Positions 1 to 28,130 of a DNA stretch of 64,000 bases are shown here, piece after piece; position 1 is the first letter of the stretch, and every line of letters begins with the position of its first letter. The translations under genes and the position numbers were made by a program. The DNA comes from Phoronis australis. Lineage: Eukaryota; Phoronida; Phoronidae. Below the pieces are notes generated by a model. The model was not told the DNA's origin and made no database searches. It worked only from the letters and a program-made list of their open reading frames with translations. The DNA is taken from assembly GCA_002633005.1 (NCBI GenBank), contig NMRA01000055.1, forward strand, positions 1,163,736 to 1,227,735, in the 5' to 3' direction.

Positions 1-13853
<13,853 letters not shown>

Positions 13854-16800
13854 CTCTAGATTCCTTTGGTATTCCACAAAGTGTATACCTGTTGCTATGG
13901 ATACCAGTTACTAAGGGCACCAGTTGCTAAGGTTACCAGTTGCAATGGATTGTCTTGATGATGAAAAGCGACTGACTGGAAAAGAAAAATTTAAATTCCA
14001 CATCAATCATATGTTATGATCCAATGAGGTCACTGATTTGTAGGGTTGGCATAGTTACCGACTGGCCAGTTTTTAGAACTGCGTCTCACGTCTCGTCACA
14101 GTACCAAAATATCCCATCAGAGTATCCCACTTGACAAACATGACAGTATTTACATACCTGTAGTTACGCACTGGTACGGTATGTACGTGTTCAGGCATGG
14201 CTGCTAATGTTCACGATTATCCAAACAAAATTCCCAAATAATTTCCTGTTTCATTTTCAAGGTATGACTGATAAAAAATGCTGGCAGTCTAATGTCTCAG
14301 GGTTTTGCAGCAGACATTTTCCCTAATGCGATACCAGATATATCCTGCCTTTTCATTCATTTCAATGTTGGTGACTGTGTTTAATGCAACAGTGCTTCAT
14401 GCCATTTCGTTTCTTAATCTGTGTGAAACATCATGAACAAAATCACCAATTGTTGATTTGGACATTGCCCGACTGAAAGTAGCGAGGGGAAAACAAAAAT
14501 ACCAACATTATTATTAACTGAGCTGCATCGATTCAGACAGAGACAATAATTCATCATTAATGATGATCAAAAATTACTTTTTACAGTGTGTGAGCTCAAG
14601 ATATATTTACTTAATGCTACCAGGGCTTGAATTGGTGACCTTATGGTTGATTAACAACCTCAAATTTTTTTGGCAACCTTGTCTTATCTCAAGTCACCAC
14701 GAAGTCACCACACACACAAACATCCACGGACATGTAGGATGTAAGCAGACAGGAGTCGCAATTGTTTGGCAAAAAATTAATGGCCCGTTTATGAATAAGG
14801 TACTGTACAGGTACATGTAATGTGTGCCAATCGTTTGCTCCAGCCTCAGCAAGTGAGCCTGCATGGGAAATTGTCAGTGATTAGTTCTTTTGTACAAATT
14901 ACTGCAAAACTTATTCCCTTATCAATATGTATATGATACAACCAAGTGTAAAGCTATCACACTTTATATCTGGTTATGATTCAAATCACCACTGTGACAG
15001 TCATTTTTCATCAAACATGGCCAGCCCCGATATTAAACTTAATGCACTATTTCTGTGAACATTTTAAATAGATGGAGATTATCCAACAATTTCCTGGCCT
15101 ATAAAATATTTTTGGTGAGAACGCTGCTACTACATGTGCATCACACACTCTCGATGTCAAAGTCTACATCATGTTATCACGATTATACTCTCAACAACAA
15201 ACGAAACAGAAGTACTCAATAAATGAAAACAGGATGACAAATATTACCTCTGATCACATTTGTGTCCGTATTTTCCAGGTAGAATTTTTGACTCACAACT
15301 TTGTGAGATAGGGACCATGCACCGTATCACCACCTCGGAAATTTAGTATTTCATCATGTAATGCTCAGGTTTAAATTTGTTATCACTGTTATCTTATCAG
15401 GTAGAGGGCAACAGCATCTACATGTAGTTGTTGAAAGTGATAACAGAAATGCTGACTGCCCACATGTGTGTGAATGTATCTGCCCATGATGCATTATATT
15501 GGGTGAAAGTCTCCGATGTCAAGGGATATCATCGGCAATTCAGTACAAACAAAAATCAAAATTGTGACTATAATAACATTTTTGGTGTCATCTGAAAGCC
15601 CAGTCTCTCAAGTTTTAGCGGTCACATTTGAATTTCAGGACTATAAATTTCGATTTTTTCCTAAACGGACACTGAAATTTGAGTATTCTGCATTTATTTC
15701 ATATCTTAGCCGCACAACAAACAATTTAATACCAGAAATTCAGAGTGTACATCCATCACGTACATCTGTCACAATAACACATCTCGCACAGAGTTGTCTT
15801 AGAACAAAAATTTATTGGAAGATATCATCAAATAACAGTACGTTGTATGGAACTCACTGAAAATTAATGTTAAAAAATCTGCGTACTTCTGTCACATGTC
15901 ACACTCCCTTAAAGGCAATTTCCTCAGTCAGACAAAAAGATAGGAGAAAAGTTTATATAGTTTTACATTCTTTTAAGCTATCAATGAGACCTACCAATTG
16001 ATGTATCAATTATTTTGCTAGGATGAAAAATTTTTTAGTATTGGTCAAAATGTTCTCCGTCACAAATGGAATTGCCCATATATAGTTCCTTCTCACAAGT
16101 GTCTTAATGGGAGCTTCTAAGAATACGTTCATCAAGAAATAAGAGAGAGTATTGGTAGTTGTCCTAGCTGACCACAAGTGAACAACCCCACCCCTGCCCC
16201 GATCGAATTTATAACCAACAAAGGCTCACTTACTGAATAAGATGAAAAAGAACCAGAAAAATTACTCCAAGAACCTATAGATGTCCTTTAGAATTAAGAA
16301 CCTTGCAAAATGAACCCAGATTACATGTATACTGCCCAGCACCAGAGCCATAAAATCCCTACAGGGCAACAAATTTAAGCAGTCTTTCAACTGCCATGTA
16401 GTTTACAACACTGAAAAACAATATGAGTGAACAATTATAGTTAAAAGTCAATAACTGCTTGAACAACACAATAACAGGGTCTTCCCCACAAATGGAAATT
16501 CTCTTTCTCTGGGTCATTTCAAGTGATTTTACAAGACACTTGTAAGTACTTGTTCTATCCAGCTGCTTTGAGAACTGACTTCGATTGATCATCCAAAACT
16601 GGGTAATTGTTTACAATATGACGACATTGACTTACACATATGATTTTGGTATCGTTCCATTCCTTGCAACGTTTTCTTTCCAGAAATAAACTGAAATTTC
16701 TCCTACCCTGTTCCCTACATATTTTATCGGGAAATTTCTGCTCGCACTATTTCACGGTACTTGGTAGTAAATACCGCCATATTGAATGGAAAGAGTCACC

Positions 16801-18023
16801 CGACGGTCATAAAGTGAACTACCGTACTCTACCGACTTCTGCAGATCGTCGCTTTCCATAAGGTCAAATTGACAGAGACCCGTCTGTCCCCTGCCCGGGT
16901 TATGGTCCCAAGGGTTCAGATTCGATCTTATGGTGACTGGTACACATCTGCTAGCAAGAATCCACGAAAAAAGCAGAGGTTGTTTTTGAGGTCCAAATTG
17001 GTGAAAAATGTATCACTTCAGACAATTTCGTGACAAAATGGTCAAATGGTCATAATTCTAAAAAAATGAAAAAGGTGAAATGCTCCTACTTGTTTCTCTA
17101 TATCATGTCGGGAAAACTTTAGCGGGAATCTCGTTCGGGCAAACACCATTCAGAATCGATGATGCTGTTTCATTCGCTGTAATCTTGAGTTGAGTTGACA
17201 TGGCAGTGTCAACCGGGAAATAGTGCGAACCGAAATTCGACGATAAAATACGGAAGAAACGCAGTAGGGGATAGATTCATTTATTTTTGGAAAGATAATG
17301 TTGCAAGGAATCGAACGATACCAAAATCATGTGTGTAGGTTAATGTTGTCATATTGTAAGCAATTACCCAAAACTGCCAATTACAACTTTCACATTCATT
17401 TTATCAGTCATTTAGGCAAATGACAAAATGAAAGAACTTTTTCAAAAACTCAAGATTAAGTAGTAACGGTACTAAAGCTACTCGACACACCCCCTCATAT
17501 GCCAATAAAATGAACTACCAATCAACTGGGGTTTCTACAAGCAAATGAAACCATGAGAAACTCTACTCACTGTCCGTGATTATGCTGACTACATGTGAAT
17601 TGCTGTGTCATCCGAGACCATAACAAACACAATATATTTACTGTACCACACAGGTACTTGCCACTTCACTGCCCATCATAAAAATCAGCTGACTGCAGTC
17701 GTGATGAGAAAGCACAGTGCTTTTTCCTTTCTCTCATATTTCCATTGTCTACAGAAACTACAGCACAGTTGATGTACATTTCCTTTCTAATGAACACATA
17801 ATTCCATTAGTAAAACGTGTTATGTACCTACCTGAAATATTTGCAATACTTTTTAAGATTAACTTCCTTCAGGTGTATACATTTCTAATTTCCCTTACTC
17901 TACAATAGAGGCGCTTGGTAGAATATTGTAAAGTGCATATTGATTCGCTATTTTACAAAGGAAAGTTTAATCTAGCCAATCACTGAGAGTCTATTATAGA
18001 ATTCATTAAACACGAATACTTAC
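13854..18023. other. First kinase intron
   Basis: No coding exon recognised on either strand. Open frames here, such as 15516-15860, have no recognisable domain. The only clear structure is the inverted-repeat element at 16591-17376. Confidence 0.45.
16591..17376. mobile_element. Inverted-repeat element, about 0.8 kb, long arms
   Basis: The left arm begins CAAAACTGGGTAATTGTTTA and continues through TGATTTTGGTATCGTTCC, CCTTGCAACGTT and GAAATAAACTG to about 16770. The right arm (about 17205-17376) is the complement, ending TTACCCAAAACTGCC. The centre (about 16780-17200) holds no recognised coding domain. Confidence 0.75.
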
Positions 18024-18060
18024 CCAGAAGTCACTGCGTACATTCCAAGCAAAGATGGCG
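18024..18060 (-). other. Likely 5' untranslated exon of the SGK3-like kinase
   Basis: On the minus strand a good 5' splice site (CTTCTGG|GTAAGTATT) ends an exon at 18024. The transcript would then splice to the ATG exon near 13853-13890. A short ATG in this exon would read out of the PX frame, so it is treated as untranslated. The right-hand boundary is a guess. Confidence 0.45.
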
Positions 18061-19150
18061 CCTGTTGCGGAGGTAAACTATGAGATAGTTTAGAAAAGTG
18101 TATTTTGTCTCTTCAAACTGTTTACGTGAGAGTAGAAGTTTGAACCGCACAGTACGGAAACAAACGTAATTTTTATTTTTGTTGCAATAACTATTTTAGG
18201 AATATCTATTCTCATATTTTACCGGATTGTTTGGTGATGGTTACTAAGAAAAAAAGTCTCGTTTATAAATACAGACGAATATTCGGAATATAGTTACAGT
18301 ATACACTGAATCAGATCTCATCCACAGCAAATGTCCGTACAAATTTTAAGATGTGCCTGTCTTGTTCATCTATCTGTGTCAAGCGCATATTGCGCAAAGT
18401 CTCACGAATCTCGTTTTCTTCCACAAATAAGGAAATATCCTTCTCTAATCTCTATCTTTTTCAATCTATTTACAACATACTTGGGTCGCCTGGTGAACAG
18501 GATTTTTTCGTTCTTATCGTACACAAGTGTTTACGATCTTCTAAAGAGTCATGGCATTCTTTTTCTTTGGTTCAATGCTTGCCAATGACTTAAACTTCGT
18601 TGAGATTCCAGTGACAACGGCATACTGTTTCGGCGACTGAAACTCAGCAGCCGTGTTATACTTCAGGGGCCTCATCAGGAAGCACTATCAAAAATTCTTC
18701 TCAAGTCAATAAATCATATCTTATCTGAGTGAGGAACAAGGTGAGCTGGTTTTATTTGGCAGGAGTTCTGAATCATTTGTTAATGGGCGGTGCAGTACTG
18801 AAAAAAGGAAGGCTAAAGCCTCCTAGCCAGCACCTTGTTACAGGAAGCACATGTTGATTACGCCTTTCAGTGATCTGGTCCCTCAATTTGGCTCTTAATT
18901 ACCGAGATTCAACAGCACTCTGTCTGTAACTCAACTCATAGTAAAGTCAAGAGTAAACAGGTCCGTCTTCAAAATGGCTACTGGTAAGCATTCTTCCCTG
19001 AAAAACGGACATTTTGTCGCTACTCATGGAAAACTGGTTTGTGGCAGTCACTTTCCAGAGAGACCCATTTACTCCACATTTATGTTTACTGACACTGCCA
19101 TTAGACTCATTTTCGATATCACTTAGTCTTTATTTTACGTTTGTTTACAG
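18025..19150. promoter_or_regulatory. Shared 5' region of the kinase and IFT52
   Basis: The two genes are head-to-head. The kinase's candidate first exon ends at 18024 (minus) and IFT52 begins coding at 19154 (plus). Two candidate IFT52 leader exons lie here: 18055-18072 (ATG to GAG|GTAAAC) and one ending at 18983 (ACTG|GTAAGC). The first overlaps the antisense kinase leader. No TATA box or other motif is claimed. Confidence 0.4.
18961..18983 (+). other. IFT52: Candidate untranslated leader exon of IFT52
   Basis: Sequence ending ATGGCTACTG|GTAAGC (donor at 18984). Spliced to the acceptor at 19150 its ATG would hit a stop after six codons, so it would act as a leader with a short upstream frame. 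The 5' boundary is unknown. Confidence 0.35.
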
Positions 19151-19153
19151 ACC

Positions 19154-22100
19154 ATGGATGAAAAGGGGTCAAGGAATGCCATTGTATTCAATGCATCGAA
19201 ACGAGAATTATTTACCCTAAGCAGTGGATTCAAAACACTCAACAGAAAACTTCGACAAACATGGAAAGTGGTTGGGTAAGAATTTTATTTGTGTCATTGC
19301 TGCACTACATGTTTATAGCTTTCCTCAGGTTTTAAGTTTTAAAATGTTTTTGTATCTTAGGCGTGTTTGATTCATTTCTTTGTGCCTTGAAGCCGAGATG
19401 TAATGGCAGTAAATGTACTTCTACTGATACACTAGTATTTCTTCTGTTGAGTAATGTATGGATGGTATGAATGGTATAAATACTTTTATTTTCAGCAACA
19501 AGGAAGAGATCAACCAAGAAAAACTGGACCAAACCAGGGTGTTTGTCCTTGGTGGACCACGGGAAAAATTTACAGCATCAGAGGTGAGCATGTTCGTGTT
19601 TGTGTGGTAGATACATTGTACATTCTTCAATAATACCTTTTTGAAATGGATGATGACATCTTTCTTACAAATACTGTAAATCATACATCAATTGGATCCT
19701 ATAGCACAAAGGAATTTTATCTAAGTAATGTCTAATTTAACTTTAATCTTAGGGACCGAGTGCATGAATTTGAACAACCACTACATAAAACGAATGTGAG
19801 GCAGCTCTCTCACAATACACCAGATGGAGTTATTGAGTCATTAGCATATTTATTTATCAATCTTTGTTGCACCTTTATTAATTAGTATTATTATTATCAT
19901 TATCTTCAGAACAGCATTTATGTAATACCCAGATCTGACTAATTTACAAAAAATGACAAAATATTTAGTATTTAAAAACATCATGTCTCTTGGCTCATAA
20001 ATAATTAAAAATGACTGTAAGATTGCTGGTAGTTAGAAACTAAAAGGTTATATGCATTCAAAAGCAATGGGTGTAGCTTCTACTGATTTTAATCATCAGA
20101 GATTGTAATTATGTTTTCCGTTGTACTATAAGTTTATAATTATAATGTGTCTTAATATAACTGGGCAACAATTTTGTTGTTTGATTGCGGTATGAGTGCT
20201 TTGCTATTTCCTTCCACAGTTGGATAGCATAAAGCGTTACCTAGACGATGGTGGGAGTGTCTTGGTGATGATGGGAGAGGGTGGAGAGTCTCGGTTTGAC
20301 ACCAACATCAACTTCCTGCTGGAGGAGTATGGTGTTTTTGTCAACAACGGTGAGTCGTGGCATCTGTTGTTGTTAACTGTCTTCCGTAAATTTTCGATGA
20401 TTTAAGATTATGTAGGATCCAAAAAATGTCAAAATTTGACGACTCCAAAATGTTAGGAAGTGTTTTTGAAATGTTTACTTTTTGACGAGGGACTATCAAA
20501 ACGTTGTCCATTTTTGATCTTTGTGCAAAAATCAAAAGTTGCATAAAACATAAATGAAAGATCAATTTAGTAAACTGCATTTGAAAATTTGTGTCAAACT
20601 TAATTTGGTGGTGTTATTTATAGCAACAGTTGCCAATGATTGTACCTTTCGTTTTAGTTCACCTAGAATACATAGTCATGTGACCCAGTTGATGAGTCAA
20701 GTTTAGAGTCAAGTTTACAGGATTTGTACTTTCATATTTGTAGCTATTTGGCTAAACAAACAGGCTTGTCGACAAAGTCCACAAAACTGCCATTAAACAC
20801 AAAAGTTGTGCCTTTATTTTTGATTCCTTTTTGATGTGGGCTTAATCTTAGTTGACAAAATCAGGTGCTGCTCCATGCCCAAAATTGTGAGATCTTACCG
20901 ACGTGTAAGTCCATTCAGGAACAACTATCGGGTAGCTGGGTAGGCGCAGTAACGTGACATTCAACTATAAAAAACCAACAGAAATAGTTATTGTGGCATA
21001 AGTTCAACTAAATTTCCAAATAACTCTGACAAGAAGTTTATACGAGATTGGATGTTTGACCGTAATTTTTGTAGTTTATTTTGATAACTCCTGGTTATTT
21101 TTTTGCAAGAAACATTCAACTAAACTGCTAAATAATTCTGATGAGAGATTTATCCAAGTTTATCAGAGTTTGATCGCAATATGTCCAATGTATTTTGAAG
21201 CTGCTTTCGGTATAAAGTGTTTGAAATACATTCAATGAATATTAATTGCCTTCTGTTTTAGATTCTGTGGTGAGGACATCCTACTACAAATATTTCCACC
21301 CCAAGGAGGCACTGGTGTCCAACGGTGTCCTTAACCGTGCCATTAGCCAGGCTGCCAAGAAGTCCTTGGCTTCAATAGAAGACGATGCAAATAACACACA
21401 GTAGGAACTTACACAACATTTTGTCGTGTCCTAATTAACTTGTGCGCATAATATTTTCGATTTGGAAGGGTGAGATGGTTTATCGAATTGCGAAACAGGA
21501 GCGTCCGATTGATAAGCTTAATCCCATTTTGATTTGATTCTTAATTTCAATTTTCGACGTTGTGTGTCTTACAAAGTTAAGGCTTATTATCCTTTCAAGA
21601 GTGCCATTGAGACATTGAATAAATTGACGGCACATGATCATATATTTGTTGGAATATTATCATATTTAATAATTTTGCTCAAGGGCTGACTTGTGAGTGT
21701 CACCATAACATGCTGACACGCTCTCATTTTTCAGAAGAGAAACTTAAAGTGAAAAGAAATAAAAGTTTAACACTTAAGAATCATGGAAAATAATCAAGTT
21801 CCTCCTAAAAGGAATCTGATTGAATTCCTAAACATTTATGTCATCCCATCCTTAGATTGTGGCGGAAAAAGTGATGAATTAAAGATAAATCACTTAAAAA
21901 ATCTAAGACAGATAAGTGATTTTGGACTAGAGCAGATTTATTGTTTTTGGCCTCGCCCTTTTTTAAACTTTTCCATTGCATAAATTGAGATTTGAAACTC
22001 ATATAAAACGTCCTCTTGCCAAACAAGTTGTAACAAAAATGTTTCTTAGCCATCAAGTCAACACTGACCAATGCTGAAAATATTGATACCCTAACTTCGC

Positions 22101-25100
22101 TGATTTTTTCGCTTGATATAGGCATCTTTTGAATACCCTTAATGGATTAAAGCAGTTTTACATTATTCAATTGAAATTTTAATCAATGTTAATTGATGTT
22201 AATTGTGTTCATGCCTTTTGTAGGGCTCTCACCTTTCTTTATCCATTCGGTGCAACATTAAATGTAATGAAGCCGGCACATGCTGTGTTGTCTTCAGGAA
22301 GTGTGTCCTTCCCACTCAACAGACCTGTGTGTGCACTCATGTCAAAGGTCAGTGGTAGACTCTTCTTGTAAATCTGCGAAAAGAAACTAATGGTCATTGT
22401 AGTAGCTGATTTAAGAGCTACCACAAATAGTGAATTACTTTTGGACTGTTAGCTTTATGCTGCGTTGAAGATGCATCAGGCATGCTGATTGTGCACTTAT
22501 CCGAAAAAGTTGTCAAGACTGGATGTCTGTCACTATCTGTTTTCATGTAATCACAGTAGATTTCAAAAAGGCGACCTTATATATTAGTATATTATGTTTG
22601 TGCAGTACAGTTTCCTAAGACTGTTTCATTGTAAATTTTGCAGTCAATGTGAAGAGTCTGTAATTGTATTCTCAACTTGCTGTTTCAGGCTTCAGGTGGT
22701 AAACTTGGCGTCATTGGATCGTGCCACATGTTCAGTGATCAGTATATTGAAAAAGAAGAGAACAGCAAAATATTTGTGAGTCCTTGTTACATGTGAATGA
22801 ATGTCGTTTTAAACTGTGCGTTGATTAAAATCAAACTCTGGGAACAGATGTTGAGTTATTTCATTTTGAAATGCATCGCTATCTAATCCTTTTTCTTATT
22901 GGATACCATGATTGTTTTGTTTGTCATGAACATATCACACCCAAATGTCATTTTTGGTATGCTCTTAACTCTGTGGGTGCATTGGAATTGTTAACTCTGC
23001 ATTGCATAAAGATCTCTAAAGTGAGCCACATGCTCCAGGCCTCATGGGCAAGTTGACCCAAAGCTATCGGCCTGTCCTGAGTTAGCACGGCACCCACAAT
23101 GCAAATGTGCGTCAAACTTTTGTATGTCTGCTTATTCTATTTCAAATGTCAGTGCTGGATACACAGTGTGTTGCTCTTCCTTTGATAATCAACTGAGTAA
23201 TCCCTGGCAATTTGAAAAATAAAATTGGTTGACTTTTATAATGCATGATGCAATTCAATTTCTTTGCAGGACGTTCTGATGCAATTCCTGACAACGGATG
23301 AAGTCCGCCTGAATGTTATAGACGCTGAGGCCCCAGAGGTATGCAGTGGAGTGAATTAGCTTCTAGGGTTTCAGTTCCTGTAATTTCTATCTTTTCCATA
23401 CTGTTGAAGCTGCACTTCTTGGTCATTATAGCCAAAGCGAAATTTTTAATGCAGCTGAATTTTCAGAATTTTAGACAAAATAAACAGCTTTCACTGTGTA
23501 GTGCCCTGGAAAAGTAATTAATGCTCTGATTTCTCTTTGGTTTCCTTCTGGTTTTTGGCTTTAACTTTAATGAAGTAAGTCGAATTTTGGCTACAGAACC
23601 AGACTTATTTCAAATTGACACCATTAGTAGTTATTATAATGGGAAGTTGCCACGAGAGTCATAGGCTCCGATCTGAACTTTTAATTAGCCACGGTATTCC
23701 AAGTGATTCAATATTCAATGGGAACAGTACTGTTGTAGTCATTATTGACCAGAAAGACTTCTGACAACAGAATCCATCAAACACTGCCAAACTTTTAGGT
23801 GCTTTGTGCCAGAACTGTCCTACTTATGAGATGGAAGCTCATCCTTACTTCAGCATAGTTGTCGAATTTTGACAAGCTATTCAGTTGGTTTTATTGTGCC
23901 TAGCTGCCTTTTGTTTTAATCAGACACTGCTAATCAGTCAATTTCCTGTAAATAGCCAGGTGCAACCGATGCTTTTAAAAAGTTTACATGGTTCTGTCAT
24001 AATGAGACTGAATCACATTCTTTTTGTCACACCTCAAATTTATGGTAAGGTAATTTTTCTGGCCTATTTTGGACGCTTGTTGTGTATTACGGTTTCACGC
24101 TGCAAAATTGTCGTTGACCTTGCAGATCGCCGACTACAACATGCTGCCGGACGTCACCAAATTGTCGGAGCAGGTGAAGACTTGTCTGCAGGAGAGTGAC
24201 GACATCCCACGTGACTTCACTAAGCTCTTTGACTCATCTTTGTACAAACTGGACACCAGCATGGTTCCTAAAGCTTTGAAGTGAGCAGTGGGACTTTTTT
24301 CCTTTGTATAGTGATTACCTGAGTGAGGTTTTGTTATGCAGGACTCTTCTGATAAGAATGCTTGCTCCATGATGTCAAAATGTTACTATGGCTATGTCCT
24401 CTAATCACTGTAGCAAGCAACAAAATTCGTGACATGGTTGGGTCAACGATAACTCATCAATTGATTCACTGAATTAGATTGATCATTGCATAGTGTCAAG
24501 TGCAAAGTGTAACGATGACTTTGTCTTATGGGACTCCTTTGTTTTCAGAGCATATGAGCAACTGGCTGTGCCCCATGAGACACTTGGACTCATCAACCCG
24601 CAATTTGAAACACCCCTGCCACCTCTACAGCCAGCGGTTTGTGGGCTTTTCTGTTTGTCACGATTATAGTCCCATGAAATCTTTTATTCCTGTACCCTGT
24701 TCGTTAAATATACAATGAATGAGTATGATATAAGACCTCAAATGAAACCGGTGCCTCTATTTCTTCGGGCATCATTGGCTAAAAAGCTGCAGCTTGTTGA
24801 AAAGCAAGTTTATTGCTTTTTTCAATTAACAATAATTCACAATATTTCTGTCTGTCCGCACTGTGAGTCATGCTCTCCTTTCAATGTCTAATCAGACAGT
24901 TGGATCAAATTTGGACTTTATGCATTAAAATTTTTTAAGCCTATTGTGAATGGATTTTTGTTATTTTGGATTGTATTGGGCTACCCTGATAGCCAGGGTA
25001 ATGCTTTAGCAACATGAGAAAACACTGTCGTCTGTAAGTTTAAAATGTGTGCTTTAGGCTTGTAAAATGATTAGTGAAGTATCCTTTTTGAGTCATAATG

Positions 25101-28100
25101 CATCATCGTGAAGCACAGAATGAAGAATGAAATGCCAAAAGTAGTTGTATGATGTCTGGATAGAACGCCGTATCTGGGTTTTTGCAGTGACGTAGTAGGC
25201 AAAATTGAAGCACCAAGGGCCCTGCCATTGAACACAGCCTGAGTTGGAGTTTACTTTTATGAATATGGTAATTCCATTGGGTCCTTGGATATGATTTGTT
25301 AACATAAGTCACACCAAGGTTACAGAGTAAATACTTTAAGAGTTTTCTTTTTATTGTTGTGTATGTTACACTGTCTCATCTGTCAATCGTGTCCCCTTTG
25401 CAGGTGTTTCCACCTACGTTTCGAGAGTTACCTCCCCCGTCTCTAGATCTTTTTGACCTGGATGAGCAGTTCTCTTCAGAAAAGGCGAGACTGGCACAGA
25501 TCACAAACAAGTGTAAGTATTTTGTCTGAAGATGTGTTTTGGGCTCGAATGTTTGCCCAAAAGATTTGATCTGGGGGATGGGGGGTCTTATGGACTTGTG
25601 TAGTTCCTCGATCTGGTATCTGAGGTTCTGGAATTTATTTTGGTTTGCCTTACCATTAAAATAAAGTGCCCGTCTATAAATGCCTGGTATTAGAATTTTT
25701 TAATTCAAATAGCTACATAGTTCAGTTTTGAATGCATTGATGGACAATAATAAAATTTGATATTAACGAAATGCAAAAATTTAATTGGACCCGTCCAATA
25801 GACGCGTTGTTCTTGAATGTCTGTTTTTTTTTGGAATACTGATGCAAAAGCCTAGAAATAGACCAAGCTTTGTCATTGATTGCTAGTAAGACAAACTACT
25901 GGGATTTTGTTGTTCAGGTGGTGACGATGACTTGGAGTACTACATTCGAGAGTGTGGCGACATACTGGGTGTTACAAACAAACTGCCTAAGGATGCACGT
26001 GACGGCCGGCACATCCTGGAGCACATATTTGCCCACGTCGTGGAATTCAAGAAACTCAACCAGGTAACTGGAGCAACCTAGTAGAATCTCAAAAGTTATA
26101 TCTAGGTTTTCTATACTCATGGAATCTCAAAAACCCAATGCATGTCTGGTTTGTTGGTAATTAGTTATTAAGAAAAAACTGAAAAGTAGTATCACTTTTT
26201 TTCTGAGATGAATGGTGATGTATTTTTAATTGGTAGTTTGCTAGAAGCAATTATTATAGGGTCTCATTCTGATGCGCTGCATTTCCATAGCGAATTTGTG
26301 CAGTTAAATTTAGGACTTGATTTGCAATTCTGCTTTTAAGGTGCACGTGAGGCGAAGTTTTTGTTTTGGTTAAAGCATAAGGCTATAATTATATACATAA
26401 TATTTGCTTTCTAATATTTGGAGTTTGTGACAGCTATTGGTGACTTTCTCATCTGACAAATCCTTTTTGAACATTTTGGACAAGAGAATGTTTTTTCAGT
26501 CAGATAACCACCATGTTTCTCTTGAATGTAATGCATCGTATGAATGTTCTTGCAACCAATGCCTTTGTAGTAATCAGGGACCAAGCTTTGAAGGTATAGG
26601 TGACAATCGTGTGCAAAATTTCAACTAGCTTTTTCTTCAAATCTCAGTTACCTTTTCCTCATTGGTGTATTAGTAAGCTCTGAAATATTGTTTGTTTCTA
26701 CAGATTGATGGTTTCTTTTAATTGTGGTTACATTAAACTCCAACTTGAATTCTGTTATGTCTCCTACTCTATGATGTTCAACACCTTCACATTTCCTGGA
26801 ACTCTGTTTCCTGTTTATATTTCTGTGTGAAAGAGGATTTTTGAAAATTAATCTATTTTAACAACTAGAATTATTCAGACAAATTTCTGGTTCCTTGTCA
26901 TGACTGGTACGATGATTAGCCATTTCTGGCTCAATCATACCAGCCATCAATGATTTGCTGACCAGTCATTGCTGATAGGATGAGCAGTCATTAGTGGTTC
27001 TGTGACCAGTCATTGCTTGAATGATCATAGTCGATGACGAGTCATTACAGATTTGATGACCAGTCAATAATTGTTCAATGACCGGTCATTCCTGCTTGCG
27101 CTCAGCAACCATAATGGACAATTCCGTTTATGCTTATTTGTCATAACATGATTATGGATCGTTTTGTCCAATCATTGTAGAGTCTACCTTTTATTATATA
27201 GTTTTTGAAGAATGCAATTTGTCAAGTAGCCCTAGGTGTTGCCCGACTACAAGAAATTTTGCATGTCACTAATTAGAACAACAAAAGGAGTGCACTTTTC
27301 CTCAATGTAGTCGGCTATACAGTGTTTTTCTTGTCTCCCCTGTATTTATTTGTCTACACGACATTATGTATAGTGTGTTTCACTGTTATGAATAGATGCT
27401 GGCTAGTAATCAAGATAAAAGTCCATGACATAACATGTGGTATTTGTTGTAGAACCCTCTATTTGTTCTCGGTTCATCTAGCGTCTACTGTCTGAATCTT
27501 AATCATAGTCGTTCGTCACTGACTGAGTTGCAGATCGGATCATTTCTCGGTCATAGAAAAAAGTGTAAACAAAAACTAATTTAATTATTGAAATGATGCT
27601 ATTTCAATAATAAAACAATTTCTTTGAAAAGGAGTGAAATTTTAATGAACATTATTTTTAATGAACTGATTTTTTTTGTTGGGGCTGGGGAACTTGTAAG
27701 ACACCAAATTTTACTTTTTATCAACTATAGTGAAAAATGCAAATATTTTATGAAGCTGTAAAGTACAGTACACGCCAAAGGAAATCAGTCAAATCCTTTT
27801 CATTCAAGCTGTTCAAACCTTGAGATCCATGTACTCTCAACTGTCATGAAAAGGAAATTTTCTTGTGACAGGGAATTCTGGGTAATTTTGTCTTGAATTT
27901 GCTGATTTTTGCTGTGAACAGAATGTACCTCTTTTGTTGAGGTTGATCATTCTGTGTTTTAGTTCATTGAAATTAATTAAAAATGGAAAATTATTTCCAA
28001 TATCTTAGTGTTTCTGTATGTTTGTTTTGTTCAAGGAAACGGAAAATGAAAATTGAAGTTATTTGAGACACAATTATATGGATTTACGATTTTGTTTCAG

Positions 28101-28130
28101 GACCCCGACAATGAAATGCAGTACGGATGA
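19154..28130 (+). CDS. IFT52: Intraflagellar transport protein 52 (IFT-B core subunit)
   Basis: Complete gene; the product is a core subunit of the IFT-B train needed for cilium assembly. Coding exons: 19154-19275, 19496-19583, 20220-20349, 21262-21400, 22224-22347, 22689-22775, 23270-23338, 24126-24280, 24549-24636, 25404-25512, 25918-26063, 28101-28130. All junctions are GT-AG with matching phase and total 428 residues; human IFT52 has 437. The N-terminal GIFT-type domain shows GGPREKFTASE, MGEGGESRFDTNINFLLEEYG, YFHPKEALVS and ALTFLYPFGATL. The middle has GSCHMFSDQYIEKEENSK. The C-terminal part, which binds other IFT-B1 subunits, has FPPTFRELPPPSLDLFDLDE, SEKARLAQITNK and ILEHIFAHVVEFKKLNQ. 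The start in MDEKGSRNAIVFNA lines up with vertebrate MEKELRSTILFNA. The last exon codes only DPDNEMQYG, so the tail is shorter than the human one. Confidence 0.97.
21001..21190 (+). repeat. IFT52: Diverged tandem duplication in IFT52 intron
   Basis: About 21000-21080 and 21112-21190 share the order TTCAACTAAA, CAAATAACTCTGA / TAAATAATTCTGA, GAAGTTTAT / GAGATTTAT, TTTGACCG / TTTGATCG. Two old copies of one roughly 110-bp unit. Confidence 0.45.
26886..27100 (+). repeat. IFT52: Imperfect minisatellite in last IFT52 intron
   Basis: About eight degenerate units of roughly 25-30 bp built on GATGACCAGTCATTGCTGAT. Variants include GACTGGTACGATGATTAGCC, GACCAGTCATTGCTTGAATG and GACCGGTCATTCCTG. Lies in the largest IFT52 intron (26064-28100), which otherwise shows nothing. 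Confidence 0.65.
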
